From Verrucomicrobiaceae bacterium (lineage in GTDB: Bacteria; Verrucomicrobiota; Verrucomicrobiia; Verrucomicrobiales; Verrucomicrobiaceae), in the NCBI GenBank assembly GCA_016795465.1, contig JAEUHK010000073.1:1-64000 (forward strand): a stretch of 64,000 nt of DNA, read 5' to 3'. The notes below the pieces were generated by a model. The model saw nothing but the letters and a program-made list of their open reading frames with translations, was not told the origin of the DNA and did not search any database. Numbering within the stretch: the first letter of the stretch is position 1; every line of letters begins with the position of its first letter. Shown here piece by piece: positions 53,608-60,472 of this stretch. The translations under genes and the position numbers were made by a program.

Positions 53608-53817
53608 ATGAAAACATACGCCAAAGTCATCCTTATTGCCGGCTGCGGCCTCGCTCTCTCATCTTGCGCGAGTAACCGAGTCGCCAACCCTCCTGTCGGC
53701 CAGGTGAATCTGTCCTCGCAGGAGTATCACCAGCCGGGTGGCAATCCGGTGAACGTCCTCCAAGTCGTGGAGAACAACCGCGAACTCACCTGGGACACCG
53801 GCCCGGCGATGTGGTGA
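53608..53817 (+). CDS. Small lipoprotein
   Basis: A 69-residue protein: signal peptide MKTYAKVILIAGCGLAL with lipobox LSSC, then a short polar tail containing QVNLSSQEYHQPGGNPVNV. Cleavage would leave about 50 residues on a lipid anchor. Function is unknown. A strong terminator follows at 53843. Similar tiny lipoproteins occur at 53908 and 59155. Confidence 0.7.
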   Translation: MKTYAKVILIAGCGLALSSCASNRVANPPVGQVNLSSQEYHQPGGNPVNVLQVVENNRELTWDTGPAMW

Positions 53818-53842
53818 CGGATTCAGTGCAGTGTGTGACATC

Positions 53843-53877
53843 AGCGGCATCATCCTTCGGGGTGATGCCGCTTTTCT
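53843..53877 (+). terminator. Rho-independent terminator
   Basis: A 13-bp stem (AGCGGCATCATCC, 53843-53855, with GGGTGATGCCGCT, 53860-53872; one G-T pair), a stable TTCG loop and a TTTTCT tail. It ends the transcript of the SDR and/or small lipoprotein gene. Confidence 0.9.
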
Positions 53878-53907
53878 AACTCACCATGGAAATCTTTTTC
53901 AACCTCC

Positions 53908-54117
53908 ATGAAACGACAGGCTGTCTTGCTCTTGCTTTCTCTAAGCGCGTTCACCCTCTCGTCGTGCAGCCAAGTCGAGCACGACCCCATCGACCACCCG
54001 GCCGTCCTCCAAGAAGGAACGACTGCGAATCAAGGCGGTGGCGAAGGTGTCCATCGCGGCATCTTTGGCACCACCGATCGTCGTTGCAGCGAGTTCGGCT
54101 GGCATTATGGGCAGTAG
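53908..54117 (+). CDS. Small lipoprotein
   Basis: A 69-residue protein starting MKRQAVLLLLSLSAFT with lipobox LSSC, followed by an acidic-to-neutral tail (QVEHDPIDHPAVLQEG) and a glycine-rich stretch. Function is unknown. It resembles the lipoprotein at 53608 in size and plan but not clearly in sequence. Confidence 0.68.
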   Translation: MKRQAVLLLLSLSAFTLSSCSQVEHDPIDHPAVLQEGTTANQGGGEGVHRGIFGTTDRRCSEFGWHYGQ

Positions 54118-54128
54118 GCGAAGCCCTT

Positions 54129-54270
54129 GGACTGCGGCAGCCTGCTGCCGCTTTGGTGTCTGGCAGCCCTGCTGCCGGGGGAAGACCATCGTTTGCAGAA
54201 TAGATCATCTCCCACCCATCGACGGCCAGCAGGCTGGCCTCTGAAAAGCGGCAGCAGGCTGCCGCAGTCC
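54129..54270. repeat. Inverted repeat E (REPIN-like)
   Basis: Arms 54129-54154 and 54245-54270 are perfect reverse complements over 26 bp (GGACTGCGGCAGCCTGCTGC...). Each arm itself contains a GGCAGC..GCTGCC palindrome. Between them a second, imperfect pair occurs (CTGGCAGCCCTGCTGCC near 54160 and GGCCAGCAGGCTGGCC near 54224). The whole 142-bp unit matches the REPIN plan. Confidence 0.85.
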
Positions 54271-54278
54271 ATGCACCG

Positions 54279-54295
54279 CTCAGCCGTTCACTGAG
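54279..54295. repeat. Short hairpin family G, copy 2
   Basis: CTCAG-CCGTTCA-CTGAG, directly after inverted repeat E; same TCAGCCGTT start as the hairpins at 48371 and 59065. Confidence 0.5.
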
Positions 54296-54357
54296 GGCCT
54301 CGAAAGCCATCTCCTCATTGTTGAACTGGAGTCACGAGTGACTTTCACCATCTGAAA

Positions 54358-57063
54358 ATGCCAACTCACCTCACTGCCGAGCATCAGCGCCTTTTGGAAG
54401 ATCGTCAGCGCATCGCGAATTGGAAGCGATGGGGGCCTTACTTGTCGGAACGGCAGTGGGCGACGGTGCGTGAGGATTATTCGGAGAAGGGTGAGGCGTG
54501 GCGGAGCTTTCCGCATGAGCAGGCGAGGTCGCGGGCGTATCGCTGGGGCGAGGACGGGCTGATGGGCATCACGGATCGTCAGTGCCGCGTGTGCCTGGCG
54601 CTGGCGCTTTGGAATCATCGCGATCCGATTTTGAAGGAGCGGCTCTTCGGTCTCGGCGGGCCGGAGGGGAATCACGGCGAGGATGTGAAGGAGCTTTATT
54701 ACTACCTCGACTCAACGCCGACGCATTCCTACCTGAAGGCGCTCTACAAATACCCGCAGGCGGAGTTTCCGTATGCGCGGCTGGTGGAGGAGAATCGCCG
54801 TCGCGGTCTGCGGGATGCGGAGTTTGATCTGGCGGACACGGGTGTGTTTGATGATGGACGCTACTTCGATGTGTTCGTGGAGTATGCGAAGGCCACGCCG
54901 GAGGATCTCGTGATGCGCGTGACGATTCACAATCGCGGTCCGGAGGCCGCAGCGCTCGATGTGCTGCCGACGGTGTGGTTTCGCAATGTGTGGTCGTGGC
55001 AAAAAGGAGCCACGAAGCCTTGCCTGAGCCTTGAGGGCGATGTGTTGGAGATCGATCACCGCGGGCTAGAATCGGATTTGGTCGAAGATCTGGGCTTGTA
55101 TCGACTCCACGCGGCCACGGCGAGCGATGGAACGGCTCCACGATGGCTTTTCACCGAAAACGAGACGAATCACGAAAAACTCTTTGGATCGCCGAATGCG
55201 TCGAAATTCACCAAAGATGCCTTTCATCGCTTTGTGATCGAAAAAGAGGCCGAGGCCGTCAATCCGGCCCAAACCGGCACCAAGGCCGCGGCGCACTATT
55301 CGATGCGAATTCCGGCTGGAGGCTCGGTGACGATTGATTTGAGGCTTTGCGGGGAAAAATCGACAGGAGAATGGGGACAGAAGAATTCAAAATCATTCTC
55401 CTGTCCCCATTCTTCTGTCGTTTCAAAGTTGATCACCAGTCGCGTCGTTGAGGCAGACGCGTTTTACGAGACGATCGTCGAGAAGGACAAGGTGCATGCG
55501 CAGATTCAGCGGCAGGCGCATGCGGGCTTGTTGTGGACGAAGCAGTTTTATCAATACGTCGTGCAGGACTGGCTGGAGGGTGATCCGGCGTATCCACCGC
55601 CGCCGGAGGCTCGCTGGAGCGGTCGGAATCGAAATTGGAGGCATCTGTTTGCTCGCGACATCCTTTCGATGCCGGACAAGTGGGAGTATCCGTGGTTCGC
55701 GGCCTGGGACACGGCGTTTCACATGCTGCCGTTCGCGGAGACGGACCCAGATTTCGCGAAGGACCAGATGCTGCTGTTTCTGCGTGAGTGGTATCTGCAT
55801 CCGAACGGCCAGATCCCGGCCTACGAGTGGAAATTCAGCGATGTGAACCCGCCGGTGCATGCTTGGGCCTGCTGGCGCATTTATAAAATCACCGCGCCGG
55901 CCGGTGACCGCGATCGTGAGTTCCTGGAGCGCTGTTTTCAGAAGTTGCTGCTCAATTTCACGTGGTGGGTGAACCGCAAGGACAGCGAGGGGCGAAATCT
56001 CTTCGCGGGCGGCTTCCTCGGCCTGGATAACATCGGCATCTTTGATCGCAGCACGGCGTTGCCGGATGGACAACGACTTGAGCAAGCGGATGGCACGGCG
56101 TGGATGGCGTTTTATGCGCTGACGATGCTGAATATCGCCCTCGAACTGGCGCAGCGACCGGACGGCGGCGTGAACACGGCGTATGAGGACATGGCGTCGA
56201 AGTTCTTCGAGCACTTTGTGCAGATCGCCGATGCGATGAACACGCTGGGCGGCAAGGGGCTGTGGGATGATGAGGATGGTTTCTACTACGATCAGATCCT
56301 CGATGACGGAAAGCCGCCGGTGCCGCTGCGCACGCGGTCGCTGGTGGGTTTGCTGCCGCTCATCGCGGTCGAGTTGCTCGACGAGCAGCGCATCGCGTCG
56401 CTGCCGGGTTTCAAAAAGCGCATGGAGTGGTTTCTCGCGCATCGCAGCGATCTCGCGGTGCATGTGAGCTACTGCCGACGCGGTGGTGCGCATGGTCATC
56501 GGCTGCTGGCGCTGCCTTCACGCGAGCGTTTGCAGCGTCTGCTGGCCTACCTGCTCGATGAGCGTGAGTTTCTCTCGCCTTTCGGCATCCGCTCGCTGTC
56601 GCGTTATCATGAGGCGAATCCGTTTGAGCTGAATGTGCAGGGCGAGCACAAAACGGTGCGCTATGTGCCGGGCGAGAGCGACAGCCACATGTTTGGCGGC
56701 AATTCGAACTGGCGCGGCCCGGTGTGGTTCCCCATCACCTACCTGCTCATCGAGGCGCTGGAGCGTTACCATCATTTCTACGGCGATGAACTCACCGTCG
56801 AGCTGCCGACGGGCAGCGGCAGGCGTGTGACGCTGCTGGAGGCCTCGCGCGAGATCGCGCGGCGCATGACGCGACTCTTTGAGCCGGATGAAAACGGCCA
56901 TCGTCCCTGCCACGGCGGTGATCCGCGTTACGCGACCGATCCCGCGTGGCGTGAGCTGGTCCTCTTCCACGAATTTTTTCATGCGGACACCGGCCGCGGC
57001 TGCGGTGCCTCGCACCAGACCGGCTGGACGGCGCTGGTGGCCCGCCTGATCCGCAAACGCTGA
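54358..57063 (+). CDS. GH63-type glucosidase
   Basis: A 901-residue cytoplasmic-looking glycosidase (no signal peptide) with the (alpha/alpha)6 barrel features of GH63 relatives: RWGEDGLMGITDRQ and LGGPEGNHGEDVKELYYYLD near the N-terminus, and FAAWDTAFHMLPFAETDPDFAK, NPPVHAWACWRIYK, WDDEDGFYYDQI and GNSNWRGPVWFPITYLL later. It probably hydrolyses an alpha-glucoside or related compatible solute. About residues 330-360 (CGEKSTGEWGQKNSKSFSCPHSS) are translated from an inserted palindromic repeat (55362-55419); the reading frame is kept. The gene begins after repeat E, and the site-2 protease gene follows at 57087. Confidence 0.85.
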   Translation: MPTHLTAEHQRLLEDRQRIANWKRWGPYLSERQWATVREDYSEKGEAWRSFPHEQARSRAYRWGEDGLMGITDRQCRVCLALALWNHRDPILKERLFGLGGPEGNHGEDVKELYYYLDSTPTHSYLKALYKYPQAEFPYARLVEENRRRGLRDAEFDLADTGVFDDGRYFDVFVEYAKATPEDLVMRVTIHNRGPEAAALDVLPTVWFRNVWSWQKGATKPCLSLEGDVLEIDHRGLESDLVEDLGLYRLHAATASDGTAPRWLFTENETNHEKLFGSPNASKFTKDAFHRFVIEKEAEAVNPAQTGTKAAAHYSMRIPAGGSVTIDLRLCGEKSTGEWGQKNSKSFSCPHSSVVSKLITSRVVEADAFYETIVEKDKVHAQIQRQAHAGLLWTKQFYQYVVQDWLEGDPAYPPPPEARWSGRNRNWRHLFARDILSMPDKWEYPWFAAWDTAFHMLPFAETDPDFAKDQMLLFLREWYLHPNGQIPAYEWKFSDVNPPVHAWACWRIYKITAPAGDRDREFLERCFQKLLLNFTWWVNRKDSEGRNLFAGGFLGLDNIGIFDRSTALPDGQRLEQADGTAWMAFYALTMLNIALELAQRPDGGVNTAYEDMASKFFEHFVQIADAMNTLGGKGLWDDEDGFYYDQILDDGKPPVPLRTRSLVGLLPLIAVELLDEQRIASLPGFKKRMEWFLAHRSDLAVHVSYCRRGGAHGHRLLALPSRERLQRLLAYLLDEREFLSPFGIRSLSRYHEANPFELNVQGEHKTVRYVPGESDSHMFGGNSNWRGPVWFPITYLLIEALERYHHFYGDELTVELPTGSGRRVTLLEASREIARRMTRLFEPDENGHRPCHGGDPRYATDPAWRELVLFHEFFHADTGRGCGASHQTGWTALVARLIRKR
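55362..55419. repeat. Inverted repeat F inside the GH63 gene
   Basis: Arms 55362-55386 and 55395-55419 pair over 25 bp with two mismatches (one G-T) and an 8-nt loop. Each arm holds GAATGGGGACAG. The repeat stays in frame and adds a low-complexity peptide between two domains of the glucosidase. Confidence 0.85.
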
Positions 57064-57086
57064 ACCTTCTCACTGCTTCCTCTCTC

Positions 57087-58223
57087 ATGAAATGGTCCTT
57101 CAAGCTCGGCCGCTTCCTCGGCATCGATGTGTTCGTTCACTTCACCTTCCTCATCGTGCTGGCGATTGTCGGCATCGCGCACTGGCTGCCGGAGGGCAGT
57201 GTGGTGGAGGCGTTTTGGGGCATGGTGTTCTTTGCGCTGCTCTTTCTCTGCGTGCTGCTGCATGAGTATGGGCATGCCTTGATGGCGCGGCGCTTTGGCG
57301 TGGGCACGCGTGACATCACGCTGCTGCCCATCGGCGGTGTGGCGCGGCTGGAGCGCATCCCGGAAAAGCCTTCGCAGGAGCTGCTGGTGGCACTGGCAGG
57401 TCCGGCGGTGAATGTGGTGATCGCGCTCGCTCTCGCGGCCTGGCTCACGCTGGCGCAGGCCTGGGAGCCGCTGACGGCGCTGGGCATCGCGGAAGGCGGC
57501 CTCATCGAGCGACTGCTGGCGGTGAATGTCGGCCTGGTGCTCTTCAACATGCTGCCGGCCTTCCCGATGGATGGCGGACGCGTGCTGCGTGCGATTTTGG
57601 CGATGAAGATGGACTACGCGCGTGCCACGAGCATCGCGGCGACGGTGGGGAAGGGCATGGCGATCGTGTTTGCGATGGCCGGGCTGATTTACAATCCGAT
57701 GCTGATCCTCATCGCGGTGTTTGTGTGGTCCGGCGCGGCGCAGGAGGCCTCGATGGCGCAGGTGCGCTCGGTCGTGTCTGGAGCTTGTGCTCGCGAGGCG
57801 ATGGTGACGCGCTATCACACCGTGCCTGCGAGCGCCTCGTTGCGTGAACTGGCGGATCTGCTGCTCTCCGGTGCTCAGCATGATTTTCCTGTGATGAAGC
57901 GTGAGCGCATCATCGGCATGCTGGCGCATGCGGACATCCTCGATGCCATGCGCCACATGCCGATGGAGACGACGGCGGGCGAGATCATGCGCGAGCAGTT
58001 TGCCAGCGTGGAGGAGGGCGAGCTGCTCGATGACATCCTGCAACGTGACCGGGATGATCCTGCGCTGGCGATGCCGGTGATGAATCACGGCATGCTCACC
58101 GGTTTGCTGACGAACGAGAATTTGCAGGAATACATCGTCATCCGCGAAGCGACGGCCACCAGCGGCCACCACGACATCTGGGTGCGGGGCGTGCGCGTCA
58201 TCCGCGTGCAGGACGCCACATGA
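57087..58223 (+). CDS. Site-2 protease family metallopeptidase with CBS domains
   Basis: A 378-residue M50 intramembrane protease. The zinc motif is H59-E60-x-x-H63 (HEYGHA), with the third ligand D162 in FPMDGGRV. About six hydrophobic helices fill residues 1-225. Two CBS domains follow (about 235-350), which may bind adenine nucleotides and gate activity. Such proteases cut membrane-bound regulators; no substrate is nearby in obvious form. It starts 23 bp after the GH63 gene. Confidence 0.92.
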   Translation: MKWSFKLGRFLGIDVFVHFTFLIVLAIVGIAHWLPEGSVVEAFWGMVFFALLFLCVLLHEYGHALMARRFGVGTRDITLLPIGGVARLERIPEKPSQELLVALAGPAVNVVIALALAAWLTLAQAWEPLTALGIAEGGLIERLLAVNVGLVLFNMLPAFPMDGGRVLRAILAMKMDYARATSIAATVGKGMAIVFAMAGLIYNPMLILIAVFVWSGAAQEASMAQVRSVVSGACAREAMVTRYHTVPASASLRELADLLLSGAQHDFPVMKRERIIGMLAHADILDAMRHMPMETTAGEIMREQFASVEEGELLDDILQRDRDDPALAMPVMNHGMLTGLLTNENLQEYIVIREATATSGHHDIWVRGVRVIRVQDAT

Positions 58224-58277
58224 CAGGCGCTCATCCGCTTGCTGATGCATGCCGCGAGAAGCTGCGCATGGCGGTGA

Positions 58278-59057
58278 ATGAAGCGTGGACTCAGCATGGC
58301 GTTCATGAATTCGGACCTCGCTCCCATCCGTCATCCTGCCGGCTTTTCCATTCGCTCGAAGTCCCGCATTCCGGTCGTGGCGGTGCATGACGGCCCGGGC
58401 TCCGCGGTTCGCGTGCAGCAGGCACGGGAGCAGATGCAGCGGCTGCTCGGCGGCACCTCGCGAGTGCAGTTTTACTCGTGGGCCTTTCATCATCTGGAGG
58501 CGCTGGATGTGCGGGCGATGGCCGGACACGTCGCGGAGGCTGCGCCGCTCATTTTGCTCGCCAGCTCGGACAGCCGCCCGCCGGAGCATGTGGAGCGCTG
58601 GTTGGATCAGAGCCTCGTCGAGCAGGAGGAGGATCGGGCGCTGCTCGTGGCACTGGAGGATCGCGCGGGGCCGCTTTGCTCCTTCACGGGTCGCCTGGCA
58701 TCCAGATGGTCCACGCGGCATGTTTGCGCGACGCAACTCGATGCGGACCCGCAGCGCGAGTGGGTGCTCGAAGCGCTCGAAAAACGCCTCAACCGGCCTG
58801 CCAGCATCGAAAGCGAGAGCGCCGATGATTTTGCCGAAAGGCCCGCCGCACATCCAAACACAGCGCCAGCCCATGCCGAGCCGCCGGTGATCATCACCGC
58901 GCCGCATCTACGCGAGGAGATCCGCATGCGGGCCTATCATCTCTGGCTCCACGCGGGCCGTCCGCATGGTCAGGAGCTCGATTTCTGGCTGCGGGCCGAG
59001 CGGGAGTTCCTGGAGCGCCAGTCCCACGCCATCCCCGCCGCGCCTGAGCACTGGTGA
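58278..59057 (+). CDS. DUF2934-containing protein
   Basis: Up to 259 residues. The N-terminal half is unrecognised, but 'VVAVHDGPGSAVRVQQAREQMQRLL' and 'LILLASSDSRPP' suggest an alpha/beta fold, perhaps distantly like a receiver or universal-stress domain. The C-terminus (REEIRMRAYHLWLHAGRPHGQELDFWLRAE) is DUF2934, a short helical hairpin common in stress-associated proteins. Starts at 58278, 58296 and 58305 are all possible. Confidence 0.62.
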   Translation: MKRGLSMAFMNSDLAPIRHPAGFSIRSKSRIPVVAVHDGPGSAVRVQQAREQMQRLLGGTSRVQFYSWAFHHLEALDVRAMAGHVAEAAPLILLASSDSRPPEHVERWLDQSLVEQEEDRALLVALEDRAGPLCSFTGRLASRWSTRHVCATQLDADPQREWVLEALEKRLNRPASIESESADDFAERPAAHPNTAPAHAEPPVIITAPHLREEIRMRAYHLWLHAGRPHGQELDFWLRAEREFLERQSHAIPAAPEHW

Positions 59058-59061
59058 GGCG

Positions 59062-59082
59062 ATCTCAGCCGTTTGCTGAGAT
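59062..59082. repeat. Short hairpin family G, copy 3
   Basis: ATCTCAGC-CGTTT-GCTGAGAT, a perfect 8-bp stem with a 5-nt loop, just after the DUF2934 gene. It could serve as a weak terminator but no T-run follows. Confidence 0.5.
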
Positions 59083-59154
59083 GCGCGGGGCGAGGCTGCT
59101 CATTGGTGCGCTGCGAGTCGCATGCCAGCATCACGATTGTCATCAAAGAACATC

Positions 59155-59304
59155 ATGAAAACACGACTCCTCATCCTCCTCGCCGCCACGATGGCGCTCG
59201 CCTCCTGCTCCAGCACCGACAAGGCGCTGCCCGTCGTCCTCCGCGATGGCGAGGACCTCGAAAGCCGTCACAGCAAAGGGAGCTGGCTCCCCCACAACTC
59301 CTGA
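59155..59304 (+). CDS. Very small lipoprotein
   Basis: A 49-residue protein from ATG 59155 (MKTRLLILLAATMALASCSS) with lipobox LASC. Only about 30 residues remain after processing (STDKALPVVLRDGEDLESRH). Plan is the same as the lipoproteins at 53608 and 53908. Function is unknown. Confidence 0.62.
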   Translation: MKTRLLILLAATMALASCSSTDKALPVVLRDGEDLESRHSKGSWLPHNS

Positions 59305-59320
59305 TGCTGTCGCCCATCTG

Positions 59321-59385
59321 ACGGGAGCCGTGCGTGCGTCCAAATAAACCCCTGGCCATGCCCGCGGACGTGCCGCGGCTCCCGT
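59321..59385. repeat. 10-bp inverted repeat in spacer
   Basis: ACGGGAGCCG (59321-59330) and CGGCTCCCGT (59376-59385) are exact reverse complements, separated by 45 nt. Possibly a small structured leader or another repeat element. Confidence 0.35.
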
Positions 59386-59412
59386 TGGAAACCTTCCCCC
59401 AATACTCACATC

Positions 59413-59745
59413 ATGATCATTCAACTCGACTGGTTCGGCTGCGAGCCCCGCACGAAGTGGGAATCTCTGATTCATCAGACGCTCGAGCAATTCGCCGCCC
59501 TGAAACCCATCTCGCGTGCGCAGGTGCGCATTGAGCAGCTCTCGCAGCACACGCCGCCGTATCACCTTTCCGTCATGCTCAGCATTCCCGGCCCGGATGT
59601 GCTCGCACGCGCCGCCGGCCACACCTTTGACGAAGCCCTGCTGAAGCTCACCGCCTCCGTGCGCAAAACGCTCACCATGCGTGCCATGAAAGTGCGCGAG
59701 CTCAATTCAGCGCCGCGCGGCGTGAAGGCCATGCATCGCGGCTAG
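59413..59745 (+). CDS. HPF/RaiA-like ribosome-associated protein
   Basis: A 110-residue protein whose size and pattern (two helices and a four-strand sheet: RAQVRIEQLSQHTPPYHLSVMLSIPG, then ARAAGHTFDEALLKLTASVRKTL) fit the ribosome hibernation factor/sigma-54-modulation fold. These bind the 30S decoding site in stationary phase. It lacks the long C-terminal domain of long HPF. Placement among stress-type genes supports the call, but the match is to the fold rather than a clear orthologue. Confidence 0.65.
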   Translation: MIIQLDWFGCEPRTKWESLIHQTLEQFAALKPISRAQVRIEQLSQHTPPYHLSVMLSIPGPDVLARAAGHTFDEALLKLTASVRKTLTMRAMKVRELNSAPRGVKAMHRG

Positions 59746-59776
59746 TTCGCTGAAAACGCCTCACCATCTCCCAACC

Positions 59777-60340
59777 ATGAAAACCAGCCAGCTCTTCACT
59801 GCCTTCAACCTCACCGCCGCCGCGTGCATGCTCCCCGTGCTCGTCCTCGTGGGCATGGAGAGCCTGGCTGCGCCCGCGCAGTCTGCCGCACCCCGTGTGC
59901 TGGACCGCGTGGAGCTCCACGCCCTCGAAAACATCGCCCGCCGCGCGGAATCGATGATGGAGGTGTCGAATGTCGTGCCCACCCGCGTGTGGCCGCATGC
60001 CGTCACCGATGCGCGTGGTCGCCAGGGCATCTTCATCAGCAGCATGCGCCCGCTGTTTGAGGAGAAGGACGCGCATCTCATCAAAGTGAAGCGCGCCTGG
60101 GTCGTGCTCGGCCTCATCGCCGCGGTGAAATACGCGGAGGGAAGCCAGCTCGGCCACATTGCCTTCACCGATGCCGATGGGCTGCAAGGCGAGCGCTGCT
60201 ACTACGACCTCGACATCGCTCCGGCCCGCGAGATCCAGCGTGATCTGCTCCGCGGCCGTCTCGCGCTTGAGGATGCCTTCGATGTCATCGCTGCTCGTTG
60301 GGAAAAAGTCACCGCCACTCATGACCTCGCCCTCCAATGA
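59777..60340 (+). CDS. Hypothetical secreted protein
   Basis: A 187-residue protein with a hydrophobic N-terminus (FNLTAAACMLPVLVLVGMESLA), either a signal peptide or an anchor. The remainder is unrecognised; two cysteine-poor helical segments surround 'GQLGHIAFTD'-like and 'CYYDLDIAPAREIQRDLL' stretches. It lies 31 bp after the HPF-like gene, so it may be cotranscribed. Confidence 0.55.
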   Translation: MKTSQLFTAFNLTAAACMLPVLVLVGMESLAAPAQSAAPRVLDRVELHALENIARRAESMMEVSNVVPTRVWPHAVTDARGRQGIFISSMRPLFEEKDAHLIKVKRAWVVLGLIAAVKYAEGSQLGHIAFTDADGLQGERCYYDLDIAPAREIQRDLLRGRLALEDAFDVIAARWEKVTATHDLALQ

Positions 60341-60472
60341 ACCACCGCAGGCCGCCCACCGCTCGTCTTGCCACCACGCAGGAGAATTCACCCTCCGGTG
60401 AACCCCCGCACGCTCTCACTCAACGGCACCGCGTGCCGTCCTTTCTCAATTTTCTCCTCTACCTCCCGCCGC

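Noticed and set aside
58229..58246. TCATCCGCTTGCTGA considered as another family G hairpin (also 52633-52650)
   Set aside because: The stems are imperfect and the core differs from TCAGCCGTT; too weak to group with the others.
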